DNA of 30,776 bases from a virus: positions 1 through 30,776 of the IMG/VR virus record IMGVR_UViG_3300007344_000145. One strand, 5' to 3'. The notes under the pieces were generated by a model that made no database searches, was not told the DNA's origin, and worked only from the letters and a program-made list of their open reading frames with translations. The translations under genes were made by a program, and so were the position numbers. This document shows positions 24,063 to 30,558 of this stretch, one piece after another (position 1 is the stretch's first letter; every line of letters starts with the position of its first letter).

Positions 24063-24276
24063 CCCAGTAAGAATATATAACACTGTTGACATACCAGATT
24101 CAATATTAACCAAAGTTAGTTATGATTATAAGCCAATATCTAAACCTAATAAAAATAATATTAATACGTTATTGTATGATTATATAAATTCATATTATGC
24201 GCTTATGGTTTGTAATGCTAGAATTGATTACATCAAAAAATATATAAACAAATATAATGATATGTTAATTAATTAG
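23977..24276 (+). CDS. Rz1: Outer-membrane spanin lipoprotein (Rz1-like)
   Basis: The 99-aa protein has a signal peptide and lipobox LIAGC, with Cys26 lipidated and the mature chain beginning CTSDPVRIYNTVDIPDSIL. The C-terminal part (YDYINSYYALMVCNARIDYIKKYI) matches the pattern seen in Rz1-type o-spanins. It would sit in the outer membrane and bind the i-spanin. AGG lies 7 nt before the ATG within the Rz-like gene. The stop overlaps the end of the convergent TM2 gene by 8 bp. The presence of an o-spanin indicates a Gram-negative host. Confidence 0.75.
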   Translation: MTILIKFQKLGISVVILLEILLIAGCTSDPVRIYNTVDIPDSILTKVSYDYKPISKPNKNNINTLLYDYINSYYALMVCNARIDYIKKYINKYNDMLIN

Positions 24277-24634
24277 AAAATTTTTCAATTACTTTAAGAT
24301 TATATTTTTTAGTCCATCCAGATAATCTAAATGCATCAATTAAAAGCCAAAGATACAATGGTATTAAGATTAACGACATTCCGTAAGAAAATGAATTTGA
24401 TTGATGTATATCTTGTTGTTGAAGAATTTCAATTGTTGCTTGTGAAGCATCAGCAAGAGAATATAATAAGCACATTAATCCAATGATATTAATGATAGCG
24501 ATAATAATTGCTGAGCGTTTCAATCCAAGATAGAAGCGATGAAGGCCAAAACCTCCAAGAAAAAGCCATAAAGCAAAAGCTAATCCAGTACTTTTTTTAT
24601 TAATTTCTATTTTTTGTTGTTGAATGTAATTCAT
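24269..24634 (-). CDS. TM2-domain membrane protein
   Basis: The 121-aa protein has the TM2 signature: LAFALWLFLGGFGLHRFYLGLKRSAIIIAIINIIGL (two helices joined by a short polar turn with the conserved G-x-HRFYLG), then a second hydrophobic stretch at about residues 83-103 ending LIDAFRLSG. TM2 proteins are widespread and mostly uncharacterised. In a phage early operon it may alter host membrane function or exclude other phages, an inference only. AGAGGG precedes the ATG, and the upstream coiled-coil gene ends 2 nt earlier, so translation is coupled. It is convergent with the o-spanin gene. Confidence 0.85.
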   Translation of the reverse strand: MNYIQQQKIEINKKSTGLAFALWLFLGGFGLHRFYLGLKRSAIIIAIINIIGLMCLLYSLADASQATIEILQQQDIHQSNSFSYGMSLILIPLYLWLLIDAFRLSGWTKKYNLKVIEKFSN

Positions 24635-24636
24635 GA

Positions 24637-25014
24637 TTATCCCTCTTTTTTCAAGTTATCTTTTAATATGTCAATTATCATATTTAGATCATTATTATTT
24701 AGATTATTTACAACATCTTCTTTGAATAGTAGCTTTTGAATTCTATTGAAGTATCTATTTTTAATATCATTAAATTCATCTTCTAACTTTACGATATTTG
24801 TATTTTTTTCAACTTTATCGATGAATGCTTTGTAATCAAATCTTTCGGTATCATTTAAAGTCGACATAATAGCATAAATGATATATTCCAAATATGATAT
24901 TTTTGCTGACATATTTTCAATATCAGCATTAAATTGATGTTGAGGAGAATTTTTTAATTTTTCTAGATGTTGTTCTAATATTTTTTTATTTTGATTTATT
25001 TCTTCATTTTGCAT
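24637..25014 (-). CDS. Coiled-coil hypothetical protein
   Basis: The 125-aa, mostly helical and highly charged protein (MQNEEINQNKKILEQHLEKL at the start) has two likely coiled-coil stretches, around residues 5-40 and 65-95, and no signal or membrane segment. I do not recognise it. It lies between the 51-aa small ORF and the TM2 gene in the minus-strand early operon. AAGGA sits 8 nt before the ATG. It overlaps the small ORF by 19 bp. Confidence 0.7.
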   Translation of the reverse strand: MQNEEINQNKKILEQHLEKLKNSPQHQFNADIENMSAKISYLEYIIYAIMSTLNDTERFDYKAFIDKVEKNTNIVKLEDEFNDIKNRYFNRIQKLLFKEDVVNNLNNNDLNMIIDILKDNLKKEG

Positions 25015-25151
25015 TTGTTTTCCTTATTTTTTATTCTACTGACCATTTTGATTATTTTTAATTCGTATTGAAGCCATTCTTCGAGAGGTAGAGTTTCTTT
25101 TTTTGATCTTCTATGTAGCTTTCTAGCTATTTTCCATTTTTCTTTATTCAT
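24996..25151 (-). CDS. Small basic protein, 51 aa, coupled to helicase
   Basis: The helicase gene ends in ATGA (25148-25151 on the minus strand), which opens a 51-codon frame: MNKEKWKIARKLHRRSKKET, then LPLEEWLQYELKIIKMVSRI and a Lys-rich end. The protein is strongly basic and helical, and may bind nucleic acid. It covers the 133-bp gap between helicase and coiled-coil genes and overlaps the latter by 19 bp, which supports it as a true gene. I do not recognise a family. Confidence 0.65.
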   Translation of the reverse strand: MNKEKWKIARKLHRRSKKETLPLEEWLQYELKIIKMVSRIKNKENKCKMKK

Positions 25152-26458
25152 GCGCCCAGCCATTTAAAATGTAAATCCATTTTTGATAATGCGGTATCTA
25201 ATTTTTTTCTTTCATCGTCATAAATTAAAAATAAATAATTTTTGTTATTTACCGAGGTTATGCGGTGAATTCTGTCAAATGACTGAATAAAATTTGCATA
25301 ATTATAACTAAATGAATAGAAAATAATTTGATCACACGTTTCTATGTCAAATCCAGTAGAAAGACTGTCTATAGTTGCTATCAATAAGCCGTCTTTTTGC
25401 GTTTTAAAGCTAGCTACGATGTTTTTACTTTCTTTTGAAGATATTGCACCAGTATGGCATTTTGCTTTCAATGTTGAAGCCAAAAACTCAGCTGTATGTG
25501 TAAATTGAGTAAATATAATAGACTTATTTTTTATTGTTTTCAAAAATCTTATCTTATCTGTAAGAAATGTCATTTCCCTTTTTGTATTTTCATAGATATG
25601 ACTTAACAATAGATGACCATCACGCACACGAGATTTAGTTTGATGATTTACTTTTGTTTTAAAGCTACCAATTAAAAGCGAAGCTCGACCGTTCATTTGT
25701 TCTAAAAGTGATCTTTGCATAGAAGTGTAATGAAACATTTTTGCATTAATAATTTTTTTAGCATTATTCGTTTTCTTAGCAAAAAAAGCTATGTTTTTTA
25801 ATGAATCATAGAGTTCATCAGTGTATCTATTTTCACGTTTAAAAAACATTCCATCTTGAATGGATGGACTATAATAATAACTTACCGATGTTATTTCTTT
25901 TATTCTTTGTGCAAAAGAATCGAAATCATTTGAATACCGAGGTTTATTTTTATCAAACCAAAAATCCATCATACATCCCAAGGTTGACGCATCACAGTTC
26001 ATATTCGGCCTAAGTGTTCCAGTAAGCATAAGCATTGGTAGATTGTTATTTTTATGAAGCAGTGCATAAAGAGCCAAGGTTCTAGTTGACTGAATATTTT
26101 TGAACTTATGAGCTTCATCAATGATTATAAAATAATCATCATTTAATTGATCTGCGTTCAAATACAAATTAATGTTATAGTTTTTCTTATTCTTGTTTGT
26201 TTTCTTTTCATTTGATTTAAAAGCACCGTGACTTATTTTTGTTATTTCAAAGTAATTATCGAAATGTTTCGCATTATCATCTTCAAAAGATGTAAGTTTT
26301 GGCGGCGTAATAAGGTAAATCTTTTTAAAACCTTTCATCTTGGCAATTGCGAGCGAGGTTATTGTTTTGCCACAACCAGGCTCTAAAGCCAAAATGGCTT
26401 TGTTTTTATTTTCACAGAAACTTAATGCATCTTGTTGTGTTTGAGTAAGTGTTAGCAT
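25148..26458 (-). CDS. SNF2-like DEAH-box helicase
   Basis: The 436-aa protein is a superfamily 2 helicase of the SNF2-like group, compact as in phages. Seen: Walker A EPGCGKT (residues 26-32), DEAH at 114-117, motif III LTGTLRPN (about 145), and a second RecA domain with LIATIDSLSTGFDIETCDQIIFY and a motif VI FDRIHRITS. Such enzymes may remodel recombination intermediates or restart replication. It lies downstream of recT and the YqaJ gene, so a role in recombination-dependent replication is plausible. A Walker A with Cys in the second variable position is unusual but allowed. Its stop is coupled to a 51-aa ORF by ATGA. Confidence 0.88.
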   Translation of the reverse strand: MLTLTQTQQDALSFCENKNKAILALEPGCGKTITSLAIAKMKGFKKIYLITPPKLTSFEDDNAKHFDNYFEITKISHGAFKSNEKKTNKNKKNYNINLYLNADQLNDDYFIIIDEAHKFKNIQSTRTLALYALLHKNNNLPMLMLTGTLRPNMNCDASTLGCMMDFWFDKNKPRYSNDFDSFAQRIKEITSVSYYYSPSIQDGMFFKRENRYTDELYDSLKNIAFFAKKTNNAKKIINAKMFHYTSMQRSLLEQMNGRASLLIGSFKTKVNHQTKSRVRDGHLLLSHIYENTKREMTFLTDKIRFLKTIKNKSIIFTQFTHTAEFLASTLKAKCHTGAISSKESKNIVASFKTQKDGLLIATIDSLSTGFDIETCDQIIFYSFSYNYANFIQSFDRIHRITSVNNKNYLFLIYDDERKKLDTALSKMDLHFKWLGA

Positions 26459-26464
26459 AATTCT

Positions 26465-26797
26465 TCAAATATTAAATTCAAAAGTTAGAGTTACATTATC
26501 AGGTTTTTTTTCAATAATATTTTTTAATTTTTTAATCATTTTATGATTAATTTTTTCCCCAAATTCAAAATGATCGTCATGAATTTTTTGTAAAACATTA
26601 TCAACAATAATTTCATTATAAACTTGTTTATTTATAATTAATTGTCCTTCGTCAATACAAGAAAAAATATCACTATTTTCATGTTGTGAAACATATTTAT
26701 AAAGAGCAAGATTAGCATAATGTTTAGGAATAAATAACAATTCATTTTTTTCTTTTGTTTTTTTATCGATTCCATATACCCAAACTGACCAATGCAT
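26465..26797 (-). CDS. Hypothetical protein, 110 aa
   Basis: The frame could extend to 26869, adding a hydrophobic N-terminus (MLCLILFLIFISLM), but the ATG at 26797 is preceded by a proper AAGGAT (26805-26810), while the longer start has none and would overlap another small ORF. From ATG 26797 the product is soluble (MHWSVWVYGIDKKTKEKNEL at the start), with a helical C-terminal half. No family recognised. It sits 6 nt before the helicase, in the early minus-strand operon. Confidence 0.6.
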   Translation of the reverse strand: MHWSVWVYGIDKKTKEKNELLFIPKHYANLALYKYVSQHENSDIFSCIDEGQLIINKQVYNEIIVDNVLQKIHDDHFEFGEKINHKMIKKLKNIIEKKPDNVTLTFEFNI

Positions 26798-26801
26798 AGT
26801 A

Positions 26802-26969
26802 TTAATCCTTAAAACTATTATTATTAACATTAGAGATATGAATATTAGAAATAAAATTAAACAAAGCACTTGAATTATTTATCATTAATGCAAGTTTTAT
26901 TTTTTTTTGTTCATCTTTATTTAAAACATTCCCAAACATTTTATTTAAAATTGTTGATATTTTACTCAC
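26802..26969 (-). CDS. Small hypothetical protein, 55 aa
   Basis: A GTG at 26969, 5 nt after the YqaJ-like gene stop, opens a 55-codon frame ending TAA at 26802: MSKISTILNKMFGNVLNKDE then QKKIKLALMINNSSALFNFI and an Asn-rich end. It fills the space between two genes exactly, and its last codons carry the AAGGAT ribosome site of the next gene. The ribosome site of the small gene itself is weak (TTAAGT). Helical and basic, function unknown. Confidence 0.5.
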   Translation of the reverse strand: MSKISTILNKMFGNVLNKDEQKKIKLALMINNSSALFNFISNIHISNVNNNSFKD

Positions 26970-26974
26970 TTGTA

Positions 26975-27937
26975 TTACTTAATTGTTAACTTTCTGTATG
27001 TTGTATTTTTAACATATTCATCGTATATATTTGGTAAATCATTTTTAAGCCTTTTTGTGTCTAGAGATGCTCTATTAATGATTTTATAGTTTAAGATTTC
27101 TTGATCATTTTCATCAGTTAAAATCTCAGCATCTTGCATAGACAATGCTAATTTTTCTTTGATTTGTTTTTCTTTGATTTGCAATGGTTTTAATATTTTT
27201 TCAACTTCACACATTTGTAGTTTTACTTTCTGATACTCATTCACTAGTTTTTTTACATCGTCATTTGCCTTCATGCGTATTTCTTGTGATTCTGTAAATA
27301 TTTTATTAATATCATCAATAGTCTTTGGCATAGGCGCTACACGAGCAAGTACGTTATTATTCCAAAAATCAGAGCATATTTTAATTAGACTTTTAATATA
27401 AAGATCATTTCTTTTAATAACAAAGTGTTTTCTTGTGAATCCATTGAATCCAGCAAGTATTGCATAAAGATGCCATGTATCAACCCCAAATATTTCCATG
27501 CTTAATTGACATTGTGCATAATATTGCTCTGGTACATCATCCCAATGATCGCCATCAATACCTGTTTTAATTTCAATACCAGCTGAAAAATCTGATAGTA
27601 ATCCATCTGGTGTTGCATATAAAAATTGGTGTTCTGGGTGTTTTTCCGTATCTTCGTACAATGAGGCAGATAACCCAGTTTCTTTTTCAAACATTAATAA
27701 AACTGAAGATTCCATTAATCTTCCAATCTTCATTTTTTCATTATCATTTTTATCTAGTTTATCAGTTGTTTTATCTAAAAATACGTCAACTTGATTTCTG
27801 TATTTATTTACTCCGAGTATTGCGCCTACGTCACTAGCGCCTATGCCATTTTTTCTTTTATATAGCCATTTTTCATGCTGGCAATTAGTATTTTCAGATA
27901 GTTTAGTAAAATAGTTTACATGTTCTTGATGATTCAT
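26975..27937 (-). CDS. YqaJ-family viral recombinase exonuclease
   Basis: The 320-aa protein matches YqaJ-like alkaline exonucleases, the partner of RecT/Red-beta annealing proteins; they chew 5' strands from double-strand ends. Visible motifs are NGIGASDVGAILG (30-42), G72-x3-E76, TPDGLL with D111, and the PD-(D/E)xK core IEIKTG with E122 and K124; EQYYAQCQ follows. The C-terminal third is a helical region of long charged segments (about 215-270). A promoter with a perfect -10 lies upstream at 27970-27998, so it can be expressed separately from recT. Confidence 0.9.
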   Translation of the reverse strand: MNHQEHVNYFTKLSENTNCQHEKWLYKRKNGIGASDVGAILGVNKYRNQVDVFLDKTTDKLDKNDNEKMKIGRLMESSVLLMFEKETGLSASLYEDTEKHPEHQFLYATPDGLLSDFSAGIEIKTGIDGDHWDDVPEQYYAQCQLSMEIFGVDTWHLYAILAGFNGFTRKHFVIKRNDLYIKSLIKICSDFWNNNVLARVAPMPKTIDDINKIFTESQEIRMKANDDVKKLVNEYQKVKLQMCEVEKILKPLQIKEKQIKEKLALSMQDAEILTDENDQEILNYKIINRASLDTKRLKNDLPNIYDEYVKNTTYRKLTIK

Positions 27938-27955
27938 TTTAATATTCTCTTTTTC

Positions 27956-27998
27956 GTTATCACAAAATAATTATAAGATGAACGAAATAAAATGTAAA
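27956..27998 (-). promoter_or_regulatory. Promoter for the YqaJ gene, with GTGATAAC element
   Basis: On the minus strand TTTACA (27998-27993) and consensus TATAAT (27975-27970) are 17 bp apart. GTGATAAC (27963-27956) lies 6 nt past the -10, so over the start of transcription. The ATG of the YqaJ gene is 18 nt downstream. The same element sits at the same distance at 30254-30261. It is a candidate operator. Confidence 0.6.
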
Positions 27999-28032
27999 CA
28001 GATATTAGTTAAAATTATTAAATAATTTAAAA

Positions 28033-29187
28033 TTAAAAATCCAAGTTGTCATCAAAATTTTCAATTTCTTCAAGAGTTGGGATATGATTTAAATTTTCAG
28101 ACATAAACTCTAAAGCTTTTTTTGCCATGTTGTCATTATTATTTAGCCAAAATCTTACATGTTTTTCATTATTAAGATCACAATTTAGAAATTTACAAAA
28201 TTTTAATTGATTTTCTTTGGTGGAAATTCCATTTTCACACATCATTTCAAACAAATTATTAGTTAAGTCCTCTTCTGTTTTTGTATTAGCTATTTCTTTT
28301 TTTTTACCTAGGAATTCATGCACTAAATTATTCAAGTTATTGGTTTGAGAGTCTAATAGTTCATTTAATCCATTTTCGCTAGATACATCTAAATCATATT
28401 GATTAATAAATACTGGGATAGTGTATTTATCAATTCCTAGAGATATGAGTTTATTCATCAATTCTCTTTTAAGATCTGTAAGATCATTTTTTGATTTATT
28501 TTCTTTTTCTGCTTTAAAGTCAATTCCTTCATCAGCATCATTATTTAAATATTGTATGGCATTATTTAATTGTTTAGATCCTTTCCAGTATTTTGCAGCT
28601 CTTTTAACAACTGCTTTTCTGGCCATTTCTGTAAAGTCAGTATCCCAAGGTGTTTTACCATTTCCTTTTGATCTAGCTTTAATTGAGTTAATATCATCAA
28701 TTGTCATTGCTTCGGTGATATAATCGCCATTTGGATATTTAGCCACACAATAGACACCAACAAGATCGCCCCTATCACGGGAGAAAGGATTGTATTTATG
28801 GATAGGGGCGTTATCATAACCACGAATTGAAAATTCATCATTAGCATATACCAATTTGCTTTGCGCCCATAAAATGGCCTTATCAGTAACTGCTAAATCG
28901 ATCAATCCTATGTATGAAACTGTTAATTCTACTTTGTTACCTCTTGGCACTAAATATGCTTTTTTATCGGCAGGATTAAGCGTGGTTTTTAGTGATGCTA
29001 TATTAATAATAGCATTTTTTAAACTTTCTGTATTTTTTAAAGCCACATTTAATAGATAGTTGTTATCAGATAGTGCTTGAAAAACAAAATTTGCTTCACT
29101 TATAAATCTTCCTGATTTATCAATCTTTTCAAATGATTCTTTAGCTGAATCTATAATTTTTTTTACGATTGTTATTGTATCACTCAT
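28033..29187 (-). CDS. recT: RecT-family single-strand annealing recombinase
   Basis: The 384-aa protein matches RecT: SLKTTLNPADKKAYLVPRG, then VSYIGLIDLAVTDKAILWAQSKLVYANDEF, then PFSRDRGDLVGVYCVAKYPNGDYITEAMT and TDFTEMARKAVVKRAAKYW, covering about residues 65-210. The C-terminal part is a charged variable region, longer than in E. coli RecT (269 aa). It anneals complementary strands and works with the exonuclease encoded downstream. AAGAGGT lies 7 nt before the ATG. The 5' leader can fold into a three-stem structure (see 29208-29279) whose one loop matches that ribosome site. Confidence 0.9.
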   Translation of the reverse strand: MSDTITIVKKIIDSAKESFEKIDKSGRFISEANFVFQALSDNNYLLNVALKNTESLKNAIINIASLKTTLNPADKKAYLVPRGNKVELTVSYIGLIDLAVTDKAILWAQSKLVYANDEFSIRGYDNAPIHKYNPFSRDRGDLVGVYCVAKYPNGDYITEAMTIDDINSIKARSKGNGKTPWDTDFTEMARKAVVKRAAKYWKGSKQLNNAIQYLNNDADEGIDFKAEKENKSKNDLTDLKRELMNKLISLGIDKYTIPVFINQYDLDVSSENGLNELLDSQTNNLNNLVHEFLGKKKEIANTKTEEDLTNNLFEMMCENGISTKENQLKFCKFLNCDLNNEKHVRFWLNNNDNMAKKALEFMSENLNHIPTLEEIENFDDNLDF

Positions 29188-29207
29188 TTTTATTACCTCT
29201 TTAATGA

Positions 29208-29279
29208 TTGGTGGAGGGTGATAACAATCAAGAGGTTTGATAGCCCAAGGTATTTATGTATTCCCTTAGCCTCCACCAA
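29208..29279 (-). ncRNA. Structured leader RNA candidate of recT (three-stem junction)
   Basis: On the minus strand P1 pairs TTGGTGGAGG (29279-29270) with CCTCCACCAA (29217-29208), 10 perfect base pairs. Inside, P2 pairs CTAAGG (29269-29264) with CCTTGG (29250-29245) with one G-U, and P3 pairs ATCAA (29241-29237) with TTGAT (29231-29227). The P3 loop and flank ACCTCTT (29236-29230) is fully complementary to the recT ribosome site AAGAGGT (29201-29195). This suggests an element that could hide or expose the ribosome site. It does not match a riboswitch class I know. Confidence 0.5.
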
Positions 29280-29289
29280 AATATTTCGC

Positions 29290-29340
29290 ATCAGTATCAC
29301 GCTGATCATTTAATTGTATTATTTTATTTTATTTTGTCAA
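29290..29340 (-). promoter_or_regulatory. recT promoter with dyad over the start site
   Basis: On the minus strand TTGACA (29340-29335, in the last codons of the preceding gene) and TACAAT (29318-29313) are 16 bp apart. ATCAG (29306-29302) and CTGAT (29294-29290) form a dyad around CGTGATA, 6 nt past the -10, which could be a repressor site. Transcription would start near 29306 and give a leader of about 118 nt before the recT ATG. Confidence 0.55.
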
Positions 29341-29757
29341 CAAAAAATCATTAAAATAACTTTTACCATAAATAAATTTATTTATTAGTGTATTAATTTC
29401 ACTGTTTCGAATAAAATTCTTTTTATTTTTACCTAATATTTTATTTAGGCAATATTCTACATCAGGATTATATTTCATCATTTTGTAAAGAGTATTTTCA
29501 CTAATGCAAAACCAACTTGCACATTCTTTTAAAGATTTAAAATTCATTCCATAAACTTTAAATTTATATTCATTATTATCTCTAAATATGTGTTCAATTA
29601 AATTTAGCGCTGCCGTTCTATGTTTATCAATTACTTTATCGTCTAATTGATCATAAAATTTATAAAATAGCGTGAAGCTTGTATTATAATATTTAATAAA
29701 TTCTCTAATTGAATAGAATGTTCGTCCATAAACTTTTATTTCGATTTCTCTAGACAT
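29329..29757 (-). CDS. Two-repeat helix-turn-helix protein (NUMOD-like)
   Basis: The 142-aa protein contains two copies of one module: KVYGRTFYSIREFIKYYNTS with TLFYKFYDQ (about residues 8-37) and KVYGMNFKSLKECASWFCIS with NTLYKMMKY (about 66-95). The pattern (short beta strand, then a helix-turn-helix) resembles the NUMOD-type DNA-binding repeats found in phage proteins and homing endonucleases. There is no nuclease domain. It may be a transcription regulator of the early operon or a DNA-binding accessory. AAGGAT lies upstream of the ATG. Role inferred. Confidence 0.65.
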   Translation of the reverse strand: MSREIEIKVYGRTFYSIREFIKYYNTSFTLFYKFYDQLDDKVIDKHRTAALNLIEHIFRDNNEYKFKVYGMNFKSLKECASWFCISENTLYKMMKYNPDVEYCLNKILGKNKKNFIRNSEINTLINKFIYGKSYFNDFLLTK

Positions 29758-29783
29758 TTTTAAAATCCTTTTTAAATTAACTT

Positions 29784-30233
29784 TTACATAAAGATTTCAT
29801 TTGAACTTAAGACATTTTCAATAGTTTTAGATTTAATGTTAGTGCATAAAAATTCATCTATATTGAACAATCTAATGTTAACAATTTTAGTAGAATTTAT
29901 TTCATCTATTAATTCATCCATTGAAGCGCTGTTAATTGAATCGTAAATGGCATCTTCATAAGTAAAATCGTCTAAATTATAATGACAATCACCAACAATA
30001 TTTGATACCACATCATAAGCAATTTCTTGGATTACTTTTTCAGCATCTGTACAGCTGTAAATTTTATATTCTACATTTCCATTTTGGGTAAATTCGATAA
30101 TTTTAATTTCATCAATATTGCAACCATATTTAACCCAAACTTTATCGTCATCTAATATGAATTTATTGTTGTCGATATTAGCTTGCCAAAAGTCTTGTCC
30201 GTTTAAAGTTACTTCATTAATAAAGTTATTCAT
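29784..30233 (-). CDS. Hypothetical early protein, 149 aa
   Basis: The first gene behind the promoter at 30268-30295. It has an N-terminal beta part (VTLNGQDFWQANIDNNKFIL) and an acidic helical C-terminus (DDFTYEDAIYDSINSASMDE). There are no membrane segments or known motifs. Acidic phage proteins in this position may be DNA mimics or host takeover factors, which is speculation. AGAAGGA lies about 11 nt before the ATG. The next gene follows 26 bp later. Confidence 0.65.
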   Translation of the reverse strand: MNNFINEVTLNGQDFWQANIDNNKFILDDDKVWVKYGCNIDEIKIIEFTQNGNVEYKIYSCTDAEKVIQEIAYDVVSNIVGDCHYNLDDFTYEDAIYDSINSASMDELIDEINSTKIVNIRLFNIDEFLCTNIKSKTIENVLSSNEIFM

Positions 30234-30253
30234 TTTATTTTTCCTTCTTTTTT

Positions 30254-30295
30254 GTTATCACAGTTTAAGTATACAACGATTAGTTAAATTGTCAA
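30254..30295 (-). promoter_or_regulatory. Strong early promoter with GTGATAAC element
   Basis: On the minus strand a consensus TTGACA (30295-30290) and TATACT (30273-30268) are 16 bp apart. GTGATAAC (30261-30254) lies 6 nt past the -10. It would transcribe the minus-strand early genes from 30233 leftward. Confidence 0.65.
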
Positions 30296-30360
30296 TATGG
30301 ATGTGTTAAATTTATTAATTATTTTTAATATGATAAAATTAAAAAAAAAGGACTAATACG

Positions 30361-30513
30361 ATGCCAGTACAAACATGTGTTAAAAATGGAAAGTCAGGAA
30401 AGAAATATGGCGCTAGCGGAAAGTGTTATATTGGAAAAAAAGCAGAATCAAAAGCCATAATGCAAGGCTACGCAATAGAATCTAGTAAAAAGAAAACAAA
30501 GAAAAAGATTTAA
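30361..30513 (+). CDS. Small basic Cys-containing phage protein, 50 aa
   Basis: AAGGA before the ATG opens a 50-codon frame: MPVQTCVKNGKSGKKYGASG, then KCYIGKKAESKAIMQGYAIE and a poly-Lys end. Small phage proteins with this pattern (two Cys, G-K-x-Y-G, a Lys-rich tail, ending near AIEAS) recur in tailed-phage genomes without a known function. It is divergent from the minus-strand early operon, with 127 bp between them. Possible nucleic acid binding follows only from charge. Confidence 0.7.
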   Translation: MPVQTCVKNGKSGKKYGASGKCYIGKKAESKAIMQGYAIESSKKKTKKKI

Positions 30514-30558
30514 TCTTCTAATCGAATTTTACAAAAAACTTATTTGAAGGGAATCTCA

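Noticed and set aside
24260-24290. GAAAATTTTTC near 24276 as a terminator of the late operon
   Set aside because: It is a short AT-only dyad without a GC stem and cannot form a stable terminator hairpin.
26798-26869. A membrane N-terminus for the 110-aa protein by starting at 26869
   Set aside because: No ribosome site there, while AAGGAT stands before ATG 26797, and the extension overlaps a separate small ORF in another frame.
29208-29280. A tRNA-like look: GGTGGAGG at one end and CCTCCACCA at the other, about 70 nt, on either strand
   Set aside because: No T-arm with a TTCRA loop, no 7-nt anticodon loop with U33, and one internal hairpin has a 13-nt loop. A leader junction explains it better.
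29208-29280. A purine-type riboswitch in the recT leader
   Set aside because: It has three stems, but the conserved junction bases and the loop-loop contacts of that class are absent.
30306-30334. A plus-strand promoter (TTAAAT / TATGAT) for the 50-aa gene
   Set aside because: The -35 matches only three bases of consensus in an AT-rich stretch; too weak to list as a feature.
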